NCBI GenBank assembly: GCA_036897095.1
Contig: JAYMSP010000078.1
Location: forward strand, 1 to 64,000
From: Plantago elongata
Taxonomy: Eukaryota > Streptophyta > Magnoliopsida > Lamiales > Plantaginaceae
Reading direction: 5' to 3'
DNA: 64,000 nucleotides
The notes under the pieces are model-generated. The model was given only the letters and a program-made list of their open reading frames with translations. It did not search any database and had not been told where the DNA came from. Below are positions 35,305 to 46,000 of the stretch, piece after piece. Position numbers and translations under genes: made by a program. Each line of letters starts with the position of its first letter. The first letter of the stretch is position 1.

Positions 35305-35484
35305 CTATAAGCGCGACATTTGTGAATTTATTGGGAAATAAGAAACTGGAATTGGAGCGTGTTTCCTCTCCTTGCTCTTCAGTTTCTTTGAAGAGGACGA
35401 TGAATTTGAGTTTTGCTTGACTAAATCGGATGCTCGTGTGGATGAGGATGTAAAACAGCTGAAAAAGTATGAAAAGAAAGCCAT
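35305..35484 (-). CDS. Small 59-residue protein, tandem array member E
   Basis: Intact intronless frame, start ATG at 35484. It opens MAFFSYFFSCFTSSSTRASD, continues LVKQNSNSSSSSKKLKSKER and ends KHAPIPVSYFPINSQMSRL. The usual Arg before Ala-Pro is His here. It groups with member C in coding sequence and promoter. It is the last member before the pirin gene. Function unknown. Confidence 0.82.
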   Translation of the reverse strand: MAFFSYFFSCFTSSSTRASDLVKQNSNSSSSSKKLKSKERKHAPIPVSYFPINSQMSRL

Positions 35485-35599
35485 CGTCTAGAGCTTAAAG
35501 TAGCAGTGTACTATGTAAGAAAAATGATAACTTCTGTTGGTAATTGGTAAGTATGATATGGAGTAATGTATTTGGAATGGAAAATTACTACCTGTGATG

Positions 35600-35722
35600 G
35601 TTGTATTTATAGTGAATTATTGGCTGAAGTTGTTTGTCTCCTATCTATTCATCAGCTTGGTCACCAAGAAAACAATGTGATTGGCATAACCTGTGTGTCA
35701 CTACAAACATGTTCTTGACTTG
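35600..35722 (-). promoter_or_regulatory. Promoter of array gene E: TATA box and W-box
   Basis: TGTATTTATAGTGAATTA holds the reverse TATAAATA at 35604–35611, about 120–127 bases upstream of the ATG. TTGACT at 35715–35720 in TGTTCTTGACTTG is the W-box core, 231 bases upstream. Confidence 0.55.
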
Positions 35723-36173
35723 TTTCATATATTTTGGCTTTATCGTTTGATTTATTCATGTTTTCAATTTAGTCATGAGGAAAATTATTATGTATTCCTA
35801 TACTACCCGCATTATTTACAAATTCGAACTTGTATTTAAGTCGTCTTTTGTATTCCTCCACAAAGATTATTGAAGTAGCAAAATATTGAACTCAAAAGTG
35901 GAGGAGTTCTGAACTAAATTAGGAGGAGTTGCATGTGATGCAGCCGAATGTGCTTCTTCATTGACTATTGCAGTTTCACTGTTCGAGTCGGAAATTTCAA
36001 TTACAGCAACAATCGGCAGCTAATATGACATTTCACAATACGATTAACATAATCATTTGTTAACATAAACATAGGCATATATATGATAAAGCCTTCATTA
36101 TTTCATTTCAAAACAACAACACAACAATGATAGAATTATCCAAAATAAAACATACTACAAAGTAGAAACAAAC
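35723..36173. other. Region upstream of gene E, with a coding-like fragment and the pirin 3' UTR
   Basis: Positions 35874–36025, read on the minus strand, keep an open frame of about 50 codons of balanced composition (LPIVAVIEISDSNSETAIVN, then EEAHSAASHATPP and NSSTFEFNI) without a start ATG. It may be a leftover exon of another gene; part of it recurs near 30700–30770 upstream of gene C. From about 36060 the sequence is the likely pirin 3' UTR. Confidence 0.4.
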
Positions 36174-37977
36174 TCAAGCAGATCTCCATTGCTTTGCCCT
36201 CTCAAACCCATTCTTCCCATAGTAATAGTCTTCCATAGCCTTGTTAATTTCAACTTGTGTATTCATCACAAATGGGCCACGCTGGACCACAGGCTCATTA
36301 ATGGGCTGTCCTCCTATCAATACAAACCTCAACGGGCCAGAGGACTTGTTCCAAACACTGAGGCCTTCTCCAGGGCCCAAAACCAATACATAATGGGCCG
36401 ATGCCGGTTTAGAATTCGGGATGCCGAACAATCCCTCACCTTCAAGTATGTACACAAAGGCGTTCCAAGATTCTGGGATGCTCTGGTGATATTGTGTGCC
36501 TGGTTTTAGAGTGAAATCGAGGTACATTGTCGGGGTTCGTGTGCAAACTGGAGATTGTACGCCCATAGATTCGCCTGCGATAACTGTAACTTCAACACCG
36601 TCTTTTGTTGCAGTTGGGATGTCTGCTTTTAACAATTCTTGATACCTTGGCTCAATCCTGCATTTTCAAGTCAATCCTTTAGAACTTGTAAAATAGTTAA
36701 ACCATTTGGAGCCGAACGTTGATGCATAATGTATCTAGTTTTGTTCATGAGTCATGACGGTTGAGCTTTGAACTCGTGATTAAGTATAAAGTATCGATAA
36801 AAAAAAACTCACATTTTATCTTTGGAAGATAGATTGACCCACAATTGAAGACCCAAGTTAGGACCTTCCCCTGCAGGCATTTCCGAGTGAACAATGCCCC
36901 GTCCTGCAGTCATCCACTGCACATTTCCAAACAAGAACATGTGTTAGCTGCCACTGAAGTTCAAAAGGTATACTAGTATTTTATCCTTGAACTTGGTGAC
37001 TTAACCCTTCGAATTAGCAACATAGCGAGCTAGTCAAGATACAGCTATATCGCGCACACAATATAAAATTCACTAAAGTAGACCGGGCTTATGAACTTTT
37101 AGCAACTCAAGCACAAACCTGCACATCACCCGCATTTATCGTTCCCTTGTGCCCTGCAAAATCTTGATGAGTAATGCCTCCCTGCATTTAGAACACACAT
37201 ATCTCAGTCTAGTGTCCAAAATTGAGCACTAAGATTTAAAGTAAAGTTTTAAATGCAATGAAATTACCTTCAACATGTATGTCACAGTCTCAAATCCTGT
37301 TTGAGTTCAGATTAACAATGTGTGAGCAACATAAGTTTGACCAAACAAAATAACATGCACAATGTGTAAAAACTTAGTTCACCTCTGTGAGGATGATCAG
37401 GGAATCCAGCAGGAGGTGAAACTGTAAAACCAAACAAAGTAAAGAAAAAAAAGTTAAAAATCATTGTACTTAGATGCATATACTGCTCAAGTGCCTAGAG
37501 AAATATATAAACCACGAAGTTCTAAGAATTACCCTCAGCTTCATCTAACAATAGGAAGGGATCCAAGGATCTCAATTCGTGACTGCAAGCATAAAACGAC
37601 AACGAATTAGCTAGGTACGTGATACTCATGTTATATCAATTTTATAAGTTACGAGACATTCAGACGTGTAAATTTTAACTGTGGAGTGTCACGTTATTCA
37701 TTTTCGTTCATGGGACTAGTTTAATATCACACAAGACTATACAAGTAACATAGCAAAACGATATCAAAAGTATTAGTCCGTAAATATGTAGTATGAAGTT
37801 AAAATCGTGAAAGTCAACAAAAAGTTGTATCAAAAACTTTATCGACGGTAAAATTTGGTACCTGCCAATGCTTCTTCTAACAACAGCACCATCACCTTCG
37901 TTCTGGGCTACTGCCAAGATCTTCTTGGTTACCAATCTAGGCTGGTCAAATCCTACACCTTGATCCATTACAGACAT
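36174..37977 (-). CDS. Pirin-like protein (cupin, iron-binding)
   Basis: Bicupin of the pirin family. Plant pirins interact with the G-protein alpha subunit and with transcription factors, and some family members oxidise quercetin; likely nuclear or cytosolic. Minus-strand exons: 37977–37862, 37582–37533, 37421–37383, 37296–37268, 37181–37119, 36916–36813, 36657–36174; 294 residues, phases all consistent. The metal site is intact: two His in [17 protein letters not shown] and His plus Glu in [20 protein letters not shown]. The second cupin half has [10 protein letters not shown] and [19 protein letters not shown], ending AKQWRSA. The start [19 protein letters not shown] gives a full-length protein. 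A TATA box lies at 38090–38097. The gene is close to array gene E but unrelated to it. Confidence 0.95.
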
Positions 37978-39068
37978 GATTCTTTTCTTTCCTTGAGAAA
38001 AATGAACTTTCTGGCTTTTGTTTTCTTCTCTTGAAGCTTGAGCAGATGTTAAGTGTTGCTATAGTATTAGTGCTTTCAAGGGAGAGAAGTATTTATAATC
38101 ACTTTCAGACTCTTCTTCGAAGCACAAAAGGCTGCTTGAAAAAGGATAAGGACATGAAAGAAGATTAGAAATTTGCTGATGGATTGATGGCGTATTTGAA
38201 TTCGTTTGCAATGACTATGAATATGTGGAAGAGTTGACCAAACAGTAGTAATTGGTCTACTCACTTATGTAATAGTGACGATATGATTGTTTGGTTTCAT
38301 TGTATACTCTCATGATTATAAACTCGGTTGGTAATACGTTCTTCCTCTGATTAATACGTTGAAGATTTGAATTATTTTAATATTTAAAAAGTAAAATAAA
38401 AATCTCCTTCAATTGAAGAATATAATTATAATAATTTATAAATGAAATTTTAAATAATACTAATTTGGGATAAAATGAATAGATTCAAATTACATGAAGT
38501 TGAGATTGACTGTTCGGCTCCGCTGTTGAAACGCGAAGGCTGCTGCTTTTCTTTGGCATTTATAACTTTGTTTTGTTTTAGTCTGTTTCTAGTTTGCTTT
38601 GTTTTCTTTTCGTAGACTCTGATGTTGCTTTTGTCATCCCTCAAATATATGAATATTATTGTTGGCACATGATAATACAAGTTCTTCCTGTTGTGAAAAA
38701 ATGTATTGAATCGGAAAAGCGCACCTTGAACTTAAATTTCTACTTGCAGAGCTAGAAAAGCGAGGTTTAGACCTCTTTAAGACCAGTTTAACTTGAACAA
38801 ACCGGGTATCAAATCAACTCAAGTTTAGGAGTACAAGGAGAGTAAACGTAATAAGATATGGTGGGTGACTTACCTCCCAAGTATAATAAATGGAACTATA
38901 TATAGAGTTGGTCGGGAGAACATATTCCCCTAAATTCTGGACTACTGTTCGTGTCAACACGTGGTCCGGATTATAGGAATAGTCGTTCATCATGAAGCCA
39001 GGCTCGGACCTGTTGTAAGCTCTAGGTTGGGAAACACTTCTGGGCTTGTACGTCTTGACTTCCTTCAT
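37978..39068. other. Pirin promoter and intergenic region
   Basis: The minus strand reads GATTATAAATACTTCTC at about 38086–38102 (TATA box, about 115 bases before the pirin ATG). Positions 38700–39068 are less AT-rich than their surroundings, possibly transposon-derived, but I cannot name the source. No gene is supported. Confidence 0.45.
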
Positions 39069-39285
39069 AATCCGTACCGAAGTCTCTAGGTCGGATCCCT
39101 GAGCTTTCGGATATAACTCGGACCTTTAGACTTCTTTAACAATCCGTACCGAAGTCTCTAGGTCGGAACTCCGAACTTTCGGATATAACTCGGACTTGTA
39201 GACTTCTTTTACAATTCGTACCGAAGTCTCTAGGTCGGATCCCCGAACTTTTGGATACGAATTGGATTTCTTCTTATGCCAATCA
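39069..39285. repeat. 72-base minisatellite, three units
   Basis: Units begin at 39069, 39141 and 39213 with AATCCGTACCGAAGTCTCTA, followed by GGTCGGATCCC, CGAACTTTCGGATATAACTC and GGACTTGTAGACTTCTTT. Period is exactly 72. The units are GC-richer than the flanks. It sits 0.4 kb upstream of the SWIB gene. Confidence 0.9.
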
Positions 39286-39519
39286 GGATAGAGCAGCTTT
39301 GCCTAATTTGTCTCCTTCTGTTGGTAATTCGTCTTCTTGACCTTAGTACAATTCGCTTATTTCTAATTTAATTTATGTTAGTTCGTCCGAATTAGGAGAA
39401 ACTGATTTAGTCATAACAATTCCATTTACGAAGAAGAAAACTGAAGAGAGTAAAGTGGGAACGAGATTGACGGAGGAAGCAGTTTGTTTCGTTCAAGTGG
39501 TAAGGCCGAGATTGAAACT

Positions 39520-39600
39520 GGTTTTAAAGTGGGCCTGGTCGTGGAGGCCCAGATCCAGTGAAAAAGCAGCCCAATAGCAACGTTTTTATCGGGTATAAAT
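39520..39600 (+). promoter_or_regulatory. Site II-type GGCCCA cluster upstream of the SWIB gene
   Basis: TGGGCC (39530–39535), GGCCCA (39546–39551) and GCCCAAT (about 39569) lie 120–165 bases before the ATG. In plants such TCP-binding site II clusters mark growth-linked, ribosomal and mitochondrial-protein genes. No nearby TATA box is needed for such promoters. Confidence 0.5.
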
Positions 39601-39692
39601 TCCAATCTAGGATTTTTCACCTCCTACTTGTCCATTTCCACAGCAAATAGAAAGTAAACTTCATTTCAAACTCAACTCAAAAAACCGTGAAA

Positions 39693-40707
39693 ATGTCAGG
39701 CATCTTCCGAAACTCCAGGTCTCTCTACTCCGCCGTGAAACCCAATGTCGCCGCCCCTAAGAAAGTGACCGGAATCATGAAAGAAATGACTATTTCTCCA
39801 GTCCTCGCTAGCTTCGTTGGTGCACCTAAGAGCTCCCGTCCTGAAGCTGTGAAGAAGATCTGGGAACACATCAAGGCCAACAACCTTCAGGTTTACTCTT
39901 TAAATCTCATTACCTTTTTCGCTACTCAAAATCTTTCTTTCTTTGTGCTCACTTAGTCAGTTAGTCTTACTCTGATTACTGCATTACATTGTGCTTTGTT
40001 TTCATGGATATTTTTTCCCTAATACTCAATTTTCCATTGTTGTTGGACTTGGGGTTTTAATACTAAGCTAGATAAACAAGTACTATATAATGAATGGACT
40101 GTGTAGAATATGATGTTAGAAAGGTTAAGTTTGATGTTGTGGTTATTGTGGAGTGAGTATATGGATTTCTGAGTTGCTGTCATTTATGTATTAATTTGTG
40201 AGCTAATGCAATAATGATTACTTTTCATCATGTTTGTGTTCCAGTAAGATTTGTCATCTAATCTATTATTACCTTGTCAAAATTTAACATGTATGTCACT
40301 TGTTTAGAAAACATAAATAAATTGTCAGCTACAAAGCCTTACTGTTAGTTAGTGATGGCTTACTCAATCGATAAAATATTAGAAATCGGAACTATTTTGT
40401 TGTTTTCATTCTCAATTGTACTGTTAGAATGTTTCTGTACAGTATGTAGCGTTGCTTTTGTTGTTGCTTGCTCTCCATAGATCATGACGTTACTAATTTG
40501 TTTGTGTTATATCATATGTAGTAGCATTGCTATGCTGAGACAAGTTTTCTCTCTTATTATGTATGTATTTGATCTCAGAATCCGACCAACAAGAGGGAGA
40601 TCAACTGTGATGCCAAGCTGAAGAGGCTATTTGGTGGAAAAGATAAGGTTGGGATGTTTGAGATGGCAAAGCTCATCTCTCCCCACTTCGTGAAGGCTGC
40701 TGCTTAA
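39693..40707 (+). CDS. Small SWIB/MDM2-domain protein
   Basis: A 108-residue protein made almost only of a SWIB fold. Two exons: 39693–39890 and 40579–40707, split in phase 0 after NNLQ. The start is ATG of MSGIFRNSRSLYSAVKPN; the codons before it are not ATG. The SWIB domain runs from about residue 30 (SPVLASFVGAPKSSRPEAVK, KKIWEHIKANNLQ) to the end (NPTNKREINCDAKLKRLFGG, MAKLISPHFVKAAA). Small plant SWIB proteins are often sent to plastids or mitochondria, or act in nucleoid or chromatin packing. The basic Ser/Arg-rich N-terminus could be a short organelle presequence (inference). Confidence 0.93.
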
Positions 40708-41760
40708 ACGCTGATGATGTCTATTCTCCTGTTACTCGTGTCGTGTAGTTAACTTTTGTAGTTGCACAACTATTCCTGAGACTTTTATTCAGATGAAGTG
40801 CTCAAGTATGTTCATATGGTATCATTTTGGTAATATTAACAGGTACCTGGCGGCTTATTTTCGGCTTTTATGTGATGTACTCATAAACTATTGCACCTTG
40901 GAAGTGTGTTTGGAATTTGCATGAAGTATGGAATGAACTAGTTTACTTGTCATATGTTTGTTGTAAGAGCATCTTGTTGTTTTGTGCTCTAATCGAAAAA
41001 CAAGAAGCTCATAACCAGCAACTTTCCAGCAGAAAGATATATAAAATTAAAACAATAAATGGTAGATCTATATTTTTTGATTTATTCATTCTGTATTTAA
41101 TGGTGGTATGAGAAAACTGTATATATAATCCGAAGCCATAAAACTACAGACCGTATAAACACGATATTGTGCGGATAGACATGATATTCATTAATACATG
41201 AAAATTATAATTTTGAAAACACCCCTATTAATTTAGCAGAATTACTTGATTGGATGGCATAGAATTTTAATTGCATTGTTTCAATTCGAATAAATTTTTT
41301 TGTGTAATTTTTCTATACAAACACGCAATACAAATTGAAACAATTCAATTTGAATTCTACATCAAACAATTTAAAATTTCAATTTAATTAATTGAAATAT
41401 AATGAATTATATTTGATATTTTATCGAGATGAGTTGTGGTGATTCATTTTTCGTGTACATAAATCGATTGTGTCCGAGTTTGAGTTTTATCATAGTTTTT
41501 TAATTAAGACTCAAGCGTTCAATCTCAAATTTTAATTAACTTAATCATGTAATTTTCATAAGCGAAATTAATTATTTTTTATTATTATAAAATTATTTAT
41601 TACTTACTGTTGTTACATATAAGTCCCAACACTAAATTTTATATGTTTGCGAGTTAATTACACATACTTATTCTTTTACATGTGTACTTATTAAATTCGA
41701 AAATAAAATTATATTGACCGAGATCGATTCTGCCTCAAGAATTGAGTGAAACCGCTTCCC
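40708..41760. other. SWIB 3' UTR and AT-rich intergenic DNA
   Basis: The SWIB 3' UTR probably ends near 40930. The rest is AT-rich and holds an imperfect hairpin (41248–41367). No gene. Confidence 0.5.
41248..41367. mobile_element. Foldback/MITE-like hairpin
   Basis: The left arm GATTGGATGGCATAGAATTT plus TAATTGCATTGTTTCAATT is the imperfect reverse complement of the right arm CAAATTGAAACAATTCAATT plus TGAATTCTACATCAAAC. The arms are about 37–40 bases around a loop of about 43. It resembles a small non-autonomous DNA transposon, but no target duplication is clear. Confidence 0.4.
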
Positions 41761-41767
41761 TAATCCC

Positions 41768-41775
41768 AACCCTAA
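41768..41775 (+). promoter_or_regulatory. Telo-box (AACCCTAA) in the NRPA2 promoter
   Basis: AACCCTAA sits about 440 bases before the NRPA2 ATG but close to the likely transcription start, since a 5' UTR intron seems to lie between. Telo-boxes are a known feature of plant ribosome-biogenesis gene promoters, fitting an RNA polymerase I subunit. Confidence 0.5.
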
Positions 41776-41851
41776 TGTTATAAACTTACAGACCTTCAAA
41801 CCTTCACCCTCCTTTCTTCTCCAACTTCACTGGTTCTCTTCCTTACCAGCC

Positions 41852-42205
41852 GTAAGTAGAGAGCTTCTGCAATCTCTCACTCTGATTCTCTACTTACCTT
41901 CCAAATTCCATCAGGTTAACCTCATTCCACAATCGCCCAACCTTCAATTGCTTCAATTGCCATTTATTTGCATACAAACGTTTTCCACTCTGCGAATTTG
42001 CCGCACCTCGCCGGCGGTGACGAATTTTCAGCCACAAAGGTCCCGAATTGACTGAAATTGGCTGGTAAACAAAGAAACTACAAACTATTTATCTTCCTGA
42101 TTTTCTTATTTAGTAAAACCTTAAACCCCAGCTAAAACCCTGAGCTGCAAATTAAAAGGTCCACCTTTGGGTTTATTGTAAACTTATAAAGCTTCTGCTT
42201 GTCAG
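41852..42205 (+). other. Probable 5' UTR intron of NRPA2
   Basis: A strong donor CC|GTAAGT at 41852 and an acceptor TTGTCAG ending at 42205, five bases before the ATG, bracket AT-rich sequence with no ATG-initiated frame of note. This is inferred from splice signals only. Confidence 0.45.
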
Positions 42206-42210
42206 TTACG

Positions 42211-43033
42211 ATGGGTTCGAGAAGCAAGGCAATCATGAGAAAGTCGTGGCCGCCACACCTGGCGGAAGAGAAGGACTATGAGTCTATGCGGGAGCTTTTC
42301 AAGCACCATATCGAATCGTTCGACTACATGATCGATAAGGGAATTGATACAATGTTGTCCAACGTTAAGCCTGTTGAAATTGTTGATTCCGACAACCATA
42401 GCAAGCTTAGAAATATCCTTTTGAAATGTTGATGATTTTTTGTTTGTTTGTTTGGACTTGATTGTTTTTGTGATATTGATTGTTAATTGCTTGCTTTGTC
42501 CTATTTTCTAGAAAGCTGCTAGAAGAGATAATTGTGGTCAGCTTGTTTTTCGGTTGGTATTGGTTTGTGCTCTGTGTTTTCTGTTGGAAGTGCTGGATTA
42601 GGCTTTACTATAGTGTTCTTAGAATTCAAATGGAGAGAATGAAGTTGAGTGGGTTTTTTCTAGAATTAGGAAAATCTAGTGAAATGAGCTGACGCATGTA
42701 ATTGTTTGAAACTAGTATGAATTTGATCATGCGTACATATACATTGAAAACAATGTTAAGGGGTTTGGATTTTGTTCTTGGAATTTAGTTACTGCATAAT
42801 ATTGTCACTTGAGTTAGTGGTGTGATCGTATAGCTGGAAGACATATCATTTTAGAAGCATATGGACTTCGTACCATTCATTCTAGCGTGGTTGAATTCTC
42901 TTCAATCGCTGTGACGCTCTTGTTGAATACTTCAATTAGGAGCTCTTTTTTTTTTTTTCGTTGTCACTTTCCATGTTTCTTTCATCATCATTCCCCAAGT
43001 GGCTTCAGTTAGGCTCCCAGAACAAGCTGGATA

Positions 43034-43068
<35 letters not shown>

Positions 43069-46000
43069 TGGGTGGCTGGGATGTATGCAGTCTGTCCACT
43101 GCAGTTGCGGACCTATTATCGAAAAAGGCACTACCATGTCCCACTTCATAAAATAAATTAAACTTGATTTTGAGAGTCATTTTGTAGTCTGTTATATCTC
43201 CAAACAAAAAGAATAAATGAATCTTTGGCCCCAGCAGAATGGAGAAGGCATGTTTTATAATTATTTTGAGAGGCATGTTTTATAAAGAATAAAAGAATTG
43301 AGAGGCATGTTTTATAATTATTTTGTTTTATTTTATGCTTAAGTAGTTTTTCTAACTGAAAGTTGATCCTTAACCCATGTTATACTCTGGTGTGGAAGCT
43401 CCGAGGTGTATCCTCCTTCAAAGGAACGCTCTACAGGCACGTCAGATGTTTTGTATCCTTTTGAGGTACACTTTTGTACTCTAATAAATATCTGGGTAAA
43501 TCACCTAACTACTAAGAAAGGATTATCACTTTCATCATTTTTGTGCATGTGCTGTTGGAGCAGTGTAGACAAGCTAAACTCTCATATGACGGGAAGTTCT
43601 ATGTGGACCTTCATCTTCAGTATAATGAAGGAGTCATCCTGAAGCAAAAACTGAATTTTGGCAGGCTTCCTATCATGTTGAGGGTTAGTAACACACAATT
43701 AGTTGCTGGCTTTTTAAATATGCTACATGTCCCATTGTCATCCAAGTAAAATAATCCTTCTTGATTGCAGTCCAAACTCTGTAACCTGAGCGCTTCAAAT
43801 GATCCCAAAAAATTAGTTTCCCGCAAAGAAGAACCATCAGAAATGGGAGGGTAAGGCACCTCTCTCACTGCCTTACAGTTCATCCTACATATGGATCGTT
43901 AAATAATATCTTCTTCTGCGTTTGATTTTTCTACAGATACTTCATCTTGAATGGGCTTGAGAGACTTTATAGGCTTATTATATTGCCGAAGCGAAACTAT
44001 GTAAGTAAAGGCTTCTTATTTATAATTACTGAATGCAGGCATATAAGAAAGCTGTCTAGGTTTAATCTAGCCATTAGTCTTGTTATTCTTAAGTGAATTA
44101 CTTCAAACAAAGTAAATTTTGATCTACCTAATGATTTACTTACTCGCTTGTCTTAATGTATAGCCAACAAGCATGGTGAGGAATTCATTTCGTGAACGAC
44201 GGGAAGGTTTTACTGATAAAGCTGTCGTCATAAGGTTCTTTTTCTTTCAAATCATTTTGATCTATAACCTTTTGTGGAATTTAATATTTAAAAAGCAACA
44301 TTGTTGCATCAGACAATAGGCATTATATGAGAACTTTGTTTCTTCACATAGTTGATGTGGACGTGCCATTGGCTATGTATTTTCTTGTGTCAAGGTACTG
44401 GGTCATTTGGACTATAATATAGAGTATCAGTTTTTGGTGGTTCATGATTTTTTTTCTGTGTTTCGCCCTTTTGTTGCGTGTAAATGTTAATGCAAAACAT
44501 CTCACTTGTCTGCTATTCATGCCATGTAGTAGTCCATTTTTTACACCTCACCTCTAATACTATCTCATTCTATTTTTGGACACCAGATGTGTGAGGGTTG
44601 ACCAGTCAGCTGTGTCGATGAAACTGTATTACCTTAGCAATGGAAGTGCAAGGCTTGGGTTCTGGTGAGATATTATTCTAACAATGGACCTTAGCATCTT
44701 TATCATATAATAGAGAACTCATTTCGTTTATTTTCCAGGATGAGTGGGAGGGAGTATCTGCTTCCCGTTGGAATCATATTAAAGGTGCCCTGATGGTTTA
44801 ATGTCTCCTTTTTTTTTTTTTTTGTTGAAACGCAAACAGGTTTTATTAATGACCTTTTAAAACAATACAATTATAACAAGAGATGCTTAATCCATGGTCT
44901 TCCACAACTCCACCTATTACAATTAATTTTGAAACCAAGAATATCTAAACCTCATTCTAATCATGCATGTTGTACACCGACATCATGACAATGTATTACC
45001 AAAATCACTCCTCATGTATTCACACAAATTGTCTCCTTTCAGTGCTTGTTTTAATTGAAATGTTTGTATGTTCTAATTTTGCTCCTGCAAAAGCGAATCA
45101 CAATGTTCTCTTCGTCCAAATAATAGTTGGAATGTCATCTGTTTGAGATAGTGATTATGTACTCTTTATTCTTTATCATAGGACACTGTTTGATTCCTGA
45201 TTCTCTTTCCAGACCTTCCTTTAATTTCCATGGATGGACTTGGAATCCTGGAGACATAATTTTTTTTTTTATAGAAGTACCAAGTCTAGGAGTGATTATA
45301 GATAACCATGAGAGCAAGGTAAATCAATTATGTAATTTACTGGTGGAGCAAACTGGAAGTGGTAGAAAAATCTCAGATTAATAGGGAGAGTTGTATTCAG
45401 TAGATATATAATGCTACAAGACTTGCAACATTTAATTGGGGTTAAATATATGGTGGCATCTTCTCTTCTCACCAGCTTACCTTTTGCAGGCTCTAATTGA
45501 GACAACTGATCATGAAATCTACTTGAGCTTGACATGTTGCTATAAAGAGAAGTATGACCGGGCCAAGGGTTCTGTTGGCACTCAGCTTATTGGTGAAAGA
45601 GCTAAAATAATTTTGGATGAACTTCACAATATGGCACTATTCACTCAAGCCCAGTGTCTGCAATATATTGGTATTGTCCCTCTATTAAATACAGTCTTGC
45701 ATGTTTTAATCTGCATCAATCTAATTTGTTTCGTTTTCTAGGGGAACATTTCCAGCATCTTATCACAGGATTAGAAAAAGAAAGCTGCTCAGCTGTAAGT
45801 TTATGTAGTTTGTGGATTAATTTCTTTTGCATGAAATAAAAGAAATATCCTAGTGTACCTACGCTGCTTATGGCATGTACTTGAGATTCTCAATCGTTTT
45901 TTTTGCTTTTCATTTTCTTCTCAGGTAGCTAAATCTCTGTTAAGAGATTATATATTTGTACACCTGGATGGGAATGTTGACAAATTTAATCTGCTTGTGT

